Shown here: positions 57,691 to 64,000 of the stretch, piece by piece
How the letters are laid out: the number at the start of each line of letters is the position of its first letter
Position numbering within the stretch: position 1 is the stretch's first letter
From: Phocaeicola sartorii JCM 17136 = DSM 21941
GTDB lineage: Bacteria > Bacteroidota > Bacteroidia > Bacteroidales > Bacteroidaceae
NCBI RefSeq assembly: GCF_000614185.1
Contig: NZ_BAKM01000010.1
Location: forward strand, 62,001 to 126,000
Length of the DNA stretch: 64,000 bases
Direction: 5' to 3'
Made by a program: the position numbers and the translations under genes
The notes under the pieces: model-generated
Databases searched by the model: none
Seen by the model: only the letters and a program-made list of their open reading frames with translations
What the model was told of the DNA's origin: nothing

Positions 57691-58819
57691 TTTAATTTGT
57701 AAACCTCACTTCCGGCAAGCAGGAAACAACCTACTCCAAAGTCTTCAAAATCGGGTACTTTGTCGTATGTGACAGGTTGACTGTCTTTCGGTTCTTTTCC
57801 GGTTCCTTGTACAAGCCCTAGGAAACCGTTAGGATGAACCGCATCCTTCACCATAGCATTCCATGCTTTCAACAAGACTGGTAGGTATTCTTTTTTATCC
57901 AATAGTCCGTTACGTACCCCCCATGCCATGCCATATACAAATAAAGCGGTACCACTGGTTTCTTTACCCCCGAAGTTTGATTCGTCATGCATACTTACAT
58001 TCCAAAAACCATCTGTGCGTTGGCAATTTTTGATAGCTCTACTCATGGTCAAGAAATCATTGATATAGTCGGCGCGATGTTTTTCATTAGTAGGAATTTC
58101 ATCCAATACACGTACCAGTGCGGCATATACCATCCATTGCCACGACTCCAATAGCAATTCTTACCATTAGGTTCTTTGTAGGGGGGATCAAAGTCTTGGT
58201 CTCTCCACCATAAACCTTCTTTTGAGTTGTACATGCCATTCTCACCATGTTTATTACGCGTATATTCATACATATCCCACATTTTGTCGAAATATTTTTG
58301 TTCTCCGGTCAATTTCCCAAGTTTGGCAAATACAGGCATTCCCATTTGGATGGCGTCAATCCACCACCAATCATTTACTTGAGGAGTGTTAACCAGCATA
58401 TCTATATTAGCTTTGACCTTACGGATTCTTTCCGGATCGGGACAAATGTTATATAAGTCAATGTAAGTCTGGCTGGCACAGTAATCATCAGCATTGCGAG
58501 TGGTTGTACCGTTGCGGAATCCCCATTTGTGGTAATTTGACCAATCGACAGCGTATTTATAATAGTCATCGCGTGGATAGACGGAGTAAAGAGCCATTAA
58601 TCCTTCATAATATACTCCGCGTGTCCAGATATTACTGGGACGGGTTACATTTTTTACAAAAGAAGGAGTACGATAATCGGCATACTTCTTCATGAAGTAA
58701 TCATTGACTTTTGTAACAGTCTTCAATGTTTCTTTTTTGTCCGGCAAGTCTTGTGCTTTTACAACTCCAAAACCTAATGCGGCTAAAAAGAATGACAGTA
58801 TTAATTTTTTCTTCATCAT
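57687..58819 (-). CDS. GH105 unsaturated rhamnogalacturonyl hydrolase, frame-broken
   Basis: Removes the unsaturated galacturonate left by rhamnogalacturonan lyase. 377 residues after repair, alpha6/alpha6 barrel. Signal peptide (LILSFFLAALGFGVVKAQ). Family blocks: NIWTRGVYYEGLMALY, WWWIDAIQMGMPVFAKL with the catalytic Asp, YWSRGNGW, and GFWNVSMHDESNFGGKETSG. The frame breaks near 58129-58132 (TGG for TGGG): one added base gives RGNGWVYAALVRVLDEIPTN. Monocistronic, with its own -7 element, convergent with GH42. Confidence 0.9.
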
Positions 58820-58846
58820 GTTGTTTTTAGTGTTTTAATGGTAATA

Positions 58847-58854
58847 CAAAAGTA
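58847..58854 (-). promoter_or_regulatory. -7 promoter element for the GH105 gene
   Basis: The minus strand reads TACTTTTG, an exact TAnnTTTG match, 28 bases before the ATG. Confidence 0.5.
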
Positions 58855-58936
58855 GGATGGTCTGGGGCTTTCTACAATGGAAATGCGTACATCTTCCTTG
58901 AATATTATGCATGTGTACGCATTTCGATCGTATTTT

Positions 58937-61900
58937 TTATTTGCTAGTGTTCTTATTGGGCTGTCGGGCCTTGTTTACAGGCCGTTCATAGATTTTTTCT
59001 CCTTCTTTTATTTCGAGTTCCAAACCCTTAAAATTGACATTGGCTACATTCGAAATGCTTAATCCTTTTTGAGCCTTGATATGGCAATTCTCAAAAAAGA
59101 ATGTATCGTTTCCGAATGGAGTCTCTTTAAAACCATACATGGTTCCTGCTGATTGTGCTTCTCCATTTATATTCTTGAAATGGATATTGCGCAAACGGGT
59201 CAACGGATAATGTGCAGGTGAAAGCGGAGGAACCATACGCCATTCCATATTGATATCAAAGATACTGCGTGCTCCTCTGATGGTAATATCTTCAAAAGTG
59301 ATATTTTCTACTATCCCGCCGCGGCTGGGCTGACTTTTAAAGCGTAAGGGGCTCCAATTTTCGTTATCCATCAGGCAGGAACGTATGGTCACATTGCGTA
59401 TGCCGCCTGATATTTCACTGCCCATAGCCACTCCACCATGACCGTATGCAAAATGACAGTTCTCTATCAGAATGTTTTCACTGGGACGTCCTACTCTGCG
59501 TCCGTCCTCGTCTCGTCCGGATTTGATGGAGATACAGTCATCATGCGCCTCAATGCGGGTGGAAGTAATCAGTATATCATTGGACGAATCAATATCTATG
59601 CCATCGGAACTGGGTATATATTCCAATGCGCGGATATCGATTCCATCTATAGTGAATCCGTTTGTGTAAAGTACATGAAGACACCATGAGGCTTGATTTA
59701 TCATTTTTAAACCGGAAATCTTGCCTCCCGGGCAATCTGTGAAACATAACAGTCTGGGGCGCCCGGAGTTTCCGAATGGAATCTTTTTCCATTCTACTCC
59801 TTTACCATCGATAACCCCTTCACCATAAACCTTAACTCCGTCTGAATGGTCGAAATTCAAGAAAGCGCATCGCCACTTTCTTTCTATGCCTTCAAAACGA
59901 GTCGGGATGACAGGAAATTCATTGGGGGCGACAGTGCTGATTAGTTTGGCGTTTTTCTCTATACGTAAATCTACACCGCGTGGAAAGAATAGAGCGCCGC
60001 TTAGATACTCCCCGGCAGGAATAACTATCGTTCCGCCTCCGTTGTGAGCTGCTTCATTAATGATACGTTGTAAAGTGGCTGTTTCCGAATAGCCATTTCC
60101 TTTTACGCCATATTCTTTAATGTTATATTCTCTATTGCTTTTTCCGATGGATATGAGCTTGCTTTCCCATGCTTCCAGTTTAATGGTCAGCCGGGTGCAG
60201 TTATTGACAATTGTTGCATTTATCGGTTGGAGTGTGCCATTTGTCGCATTCCATTCTTTTGCGACTCCTACTTTATCAAAGTCTGCTGTAAATTCTGTAG
60301 CTTTATTCCCTTCATTGAATATGAAGTAGAGATCGCCATCGGGCATTACTCTGCGCGTGTAGCGGATAGAATCATTGGCAGGTGAAATGATTTTCATTTC
60401 CGGTTTCGGAAGGGAAGAGCTTACACGTGCTGTCCATCTGGTGGATGGCTCAATCCTACTGTTGGTTAAATCTGATAGGGAACCGGGAGCAGTGAAACTT
60501 TTGTCAATGAAAGAAGCAGGCTTCTTTCCCCAAAACAGGACCTTTCCTCCACGTGAGGAAAATGTTTCTATTACTTTCCAGGCAGATGCGGAAATAACAT
60601 CTGATGATGGGATAATCAATGTTTCATATCTTTGACCGCTTTTATTTTCCAGATAGCCGGGACCTATGGCCAGTGCTTCCGTAAAAGCGTCATCATTTAT
60701 GTAGTCAAAATCCCGTTGATGAGTTAACAGCTGTTGGGTAAGAGTGACGATATCCTTATAAACTTCATTGTTACCCAGCCACATAGTAGATGTGGGGTAA
60801 TACATGGCAATCCGTGCTCCCGGCTTCCCCTGGCTCATTAGGTAAGTAGTGCGATTTGTATATTCATTCAGGCCTTTCATACCGGGATCGCTCATCCAAT
60901 TGCGCTGTTTGGATCCTGCCAGCCAGAACATGAATTCAAAGAAGTTAATCCCACGGGCAATTTGATGATCTACAACAAATTTGGCTTGGGAAATGGTAGG
61001 GGAGATGTGGTAAGCCGCAAAACTTTCGCTGAATGCTCTAGGTTTTCCATAAACATGAGCTACAGATGAGGCTAGTTTGGGGAAATCATTAAGGGTACCG
61101 GGCCATATTTGGTTCCAGATTGCATCTACTCCGGGTATTTGAACTTTACTTAAATTCCGGAAATAGTCTCCTTCAGCTTTAACACATGCGGGCATTTCAT
61201 GTTCTTTGTTAAGATGGGTAATGTGGCTACTCCATTGGCTGCACACCAATCGGCCTGTAATTTGAAAAAGTGGGTGGCGAACAAGCTGGACCATACATCC
61301 CAATAATCGGCTTTTACCCTTTGTTCTTGTGTGGTGGGCAAAGCGGTAAAAAAGGAGGCCAGATAGGGAGTCGGGTCGTATCCTTTTATTTCTTTGAAGG
61401 TTTGGATAATGGAAGGAGTCCAGGGTAAATGTGCATAATCGGGTTCGTCTCCCCGGAAACCAAGTACGGTGGTACCCAACTCTTTACCAAGGTATTTTTT
61501 ATACTGTTCGTGTGTCCAGTCAATAAATTGTTGTACGGCAACAGGGTTCAGATAGTCACACAGGGAATTAGTGGCATCTTTGCCGCCGTTGGGATTATTA
61601 ACGGCTCGGGTTACGGCCGTCCGGAAGTCGCTTTTGACCAATAGGATCTTCCAGTCATCCACTCCGGCATTGAAACTTATTTTTCCATTATCAATTTCTA
61701 CAGTTCTGTTAGGAGCACCGGAGGTACTGACGGCTACCGCACTGATGATTTCCGGTGCTATTTTATGGTTTGTCATTACTTCTCCCCGTTTTATTTGTAT
61801 GGTATCGTCTATCACAAGAGCTTGCATTCTCAAATCGGGACGTTCCTGTGAGAATTTTCCTCCTGCAAATCCGCTGGGATATTTTCCTTCATCAATAATC

Positions 61901-62247
61901 CAGACTTTCATACCTCGCTTTTTGGCTTCAAGTACTCCGGTACGAATTGCTTTAAACCATTCTTCGGAAAGATATTTGAAGGGTAGTTTGTAACCTGCTT
62001 CAAATATTACGGCACGGAATCCTTTCTTCTTGATAGAATCCAAGTCATTGCAAATAGTCTTTTTATCCATTTTCCCTTCCCAACCCCATATTACGTGGTT
62101 GGCAAATTCCACAGGAGGTTCTGCAAATTGTTGTTCTAGACTGGAAAGGGGCGTTTCATGAATACCTTGCCAGGATTTTATTTCATTTTCTGCGAGTATA
62201 AAGTTGAAATAAAAAAGGGAAGCAATGAGTAATAGTATCTTTTGCAT
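58937..62247 (-). CDS. Fusion of GH106-like glycosidase and GH28 pectinase domains, frame-broken
   Basis: 1103 residues after repair. Signal peptide (ILLLIASLFYFNFILA). Residues 40-690 look like the GH106-related barrel plus beta domains: FANHVIWGWEGKMDKKTICN, VWIIDEGKYPSGFAGG, VLGFRGDEPDYAHLPWTP, then MYYPTSTMWLGNNEVYKD and GGKVLFWGKKPASFID. From about 720 a complete GH28 beta-helix begins (YNIKEYGVKGNGYSETATLQ), with SSDGIDIDSSNDILI, AHDDCISIKSGRDEDGRR and AMGSEISGG. The frame breaks once near 61215-61235, inside the first domain (WCAANG to THLNKEHEMP), well away from the domain junction, so the fusion itself is not an artefact. Lies 113 bases after the PL11 gene. Confidence 0.82.
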
Positions 62248-62283
62248 GATGTTTATGATTAGGTTTGAGTTTTATATGCATAA

Positions 62284-62301
62284 GGGCGCATCAAAGCGCC
62301 C
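62284..62301. repeat. Short hairpin between the PL11 and fusion genes
   Basis: GGGCGC-ATCAAA-GCGCCC is a perfect 6-bp stem with a 6-base loop in the 113-base gap. Its flanks (CCTACAGCAAAAGG) give the look of an intergenic repeat unit; it lacks a U tract. Confidence 0.45.
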
Positions 62302-62360
62302 CTACAGCAAAAGGATATCCGTTGTAGTTTTTAGAGGAATCCTTCATGCTAATCTTAATA

Positions 62361-64000
62361 TTATTCTCCTAAATAATAGGAGGGGACAGGAGCTTGTGGA
62401 TATCCCATGGAACGATGAGCTACATAACTTCTATATATTCCGTCTTGCATCAATGTGGTGCGACGGTCTTTTGCTGGAAGATTGGTGGTGTAGATGCGTA
62501 TTTCACCGGGCAATGCGGTGATTATTTCTTCACGCCAGTCTCCATATAAGTCTGCGATCATTAAGATATCACCTTCAATTCCTTGTGTCAGTGTTTCTCC
62601 TTTCCATTTTACAATACTTAGTGAACGACCGTTTGAAGAGGAACTTGCCCCCCATCGGTTATCGTCTCCTTTGAATGTTTCGCGCAATAAGTCACCGTCC
62701 CACCATGCCCAATTACGGCAGGAGGGCACTTCCTCATTTTTACCTAAAGGTTTACCGTCAGCCGAAAGTAGATATTTGTCTGTGCTGCCTCCTTTACGGT
62801 CTTCGCTGGCAAAACATTCCAGACCTTTGTGGACCGGATCAAAATCAGCAACCATCCCATCGCCTACATGGAATGTCTTATGACCGATATTCCATACCGG
62901 TTGTCCTGTTCTGGCATCCACAACACAAACGCCACGTCCGTTCTCGTGCCAAGGTTCCAGACAAAGGAACACTTCCATACCCGGACGATCCGGGTCGATA
63001 TCAGTCAGATAGATTTTATCAGGGTGTCCTAGTCCGGTAGACCATAGTAAAGTCCCGTTATCATCAAGCATGCATGAGCCTAACAGAATTTCATCTTTTC
63101 CATCTTCATCCACATCACCACATACCATATTATGGGAACCCATGCTTCTTACTACGGGATTTTCTTCATCGCCGTCCCATCGCCATGCACGTTCCAGTTT
63201 GTTACCTTTCAGTTGCCATGCATCTACAGTCATCAGTTTGTAAGTGCCACGACATGCCAATATATAAGGAGTTTTGCCGTCCAGATAGGCCATCCCTATT
63301 TGGTTACGGTTCTGTCGGACCAGATTTCCATACCTGTCATTCCGTTCAGGCCAGTCCACGCGGGCAATTTCTTTTCCGGTCATTCCATCCCATACACTTA
63401 GATATTCTTCACCGGAGTCTACTCGTCCTTTTTCATTTCGTTTGGTCGTTTCCGGAGCTGTTTTTAAGGCAATTTCTGCTTTGCCATCTCCATTGAAGTC
63501 GTATGCGATGAAAGGTGAGTACCAAACACCGGGCTCAATACCTTGTCCTAAATCTTTAGACCATAAAAAGTGCCGTCACTTAAATAAGCCTCAATTTGGT
63601 AAGTTGAACCATCCAAAGTACCGGGCATTCCGGGATCCACATTTTTTTCCGGGGTGCGGATGATATAATCGTAAATACCATCCCCGTTCAAATCAGCAAC
63701 GGCTATTTTGCCTGCTTTTATATTACGGTTCAATTTAATAGACTGATAGTTTCTCAATAAAGAATAGTCCACATCCAATTTGGAAGATGTGTCAATCACT
63801 TTTTTCTTTTTATCTAATGCACAGATCCAATAGGTCGCTTTTCCGGCAACGGGAGTTTGGTCAACAAAGTCACAGGTGTTTTTAATAGGATTTTTTGATA
63901 AACGCTGTGTCTTGCCGTTTGCAGAACGGTAGAGGTGGAAGGAAGTGTCAGTTTCATCTTGTTCCAATAGCCTCCAACTGAGGTAGATACCTTTCCCGTC
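62361..64000 (-). CDS. PL11 rhamnogalacturonan lyase, partial at right edge and frame-broken
   Basis: Cleaves the rhamnose-galacturonate backbone of rhamnogalacturonan I by beta-elimination. The visible part begins within GKGIYLSWRLLEQDE, the N-terminal fibronectin-like block of the family, so only the signal peptide and first residues are missing. Calcium-binding propeller blades follow (VADLNGDGIYDYII, YDFNGDGKAEIALKTA, CGDVDEDGKDEILLGS, ADFDPVHKGLECFASED), then WWDGDLLRETF and the C-terminal signature VAHRSMGYPQAPVPSYYLGE. The frame breaks near 63563-63570, where a T run of 5 should be 6: GTFLWSKDLGQGIEPGVW. Confidence 0.92.

Overview
The window is chromosomal DNA of a gut Bacteroidales, most likely Phocaeicola/Bacteroides (P. 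vulgatus/dorei-like by overall gene content; the species is inference). Direct support comes from Bacteroidota promoters (TTG, about 20 bases, then TAnnTTTG), absence of obvious Shine-Dalgarno sites, a DUF5683 protein, a DUF349 protein, RND pumps with lipoprotein adaptors, and a pectin-degradation locus.

Region 1 (1-23.9 kb) is core housekeeping. A minus-strand run holds parA, parB, a DUF5683 membrane protein, a LysM lytic transglycosylase and a Rel/SpoT enzyme that leaves the left edge. surE-lpxB lie divergently. rsfS-ftsH-cdsA form a minus-strand cluster with tRNA-Gln(CTG) just outside it. A DUF349 protein, mgtE, rsmA, a YbhN/LPG-synthase-like membrane protein, pepD, a guanine deaminase-like enzyme, gdhA and a malic enzyme follow.

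Region 2 (24.3-37.8 kb) is one plus-strand run of nine genes ending at a single strong terminator. It has two complete RND tripartite efflux systems (adaptor-pump-OprM type, then TolC-adaptor-pump), with a divergent LpxA-like acyltransferase and a TetR regulator between them and a PG0541-type small protein at the end.

Region 3 (37.9-41.7 kb) is a three-gene cassette of two exported SGNH hydrolases and an MBOAT O-acyltransferase, probably an envelope or polysaccharide O-acylation system. It is followed by about 1.2 kb of accessory-looking DNA with a small broken helix-turn-helix gene, 22-base iteron-like repeats, a palindrome and a decayed HigA antitoxin.

Region 4 (42.97-64 kb) is a large part of a rhamnogalacturonan-I (pectin) utilisation locus. 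A seven-gene minus operon encodes GH2, CE12 esterase, GH28, a DUF4450-like fragment, a CBM9-like protein, GH28 and GH106. A plus pair encodes GH43-like and GH42 enzymes. A minus group encodes GH105, a GH106-like/GH28 fusion and a PL11 lyase that leaves the right edge. Together they would cut the backbone (PL11, GH28), deacetylate it (CE12), remove galactose side chains (GH2, GH42), trim arabinose (GH43) and process rhamnose and unsaturated uronate ends (GH106, GH105). No SusC/SusD pair, sulfatase or sensor regulator is visible in the window.

About 20 single-base lesions, 17 of them deletions, break reading frames throughout, including in the essential genes ftsH, cdsA and parA. In each case the next frame continues the same protein exactly. 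The best explanation is uncorrected sequencing indels, not gene decay, so coordinates below give the whole repaired gene. The HigA remnant is the one lesion that looks like true decay.
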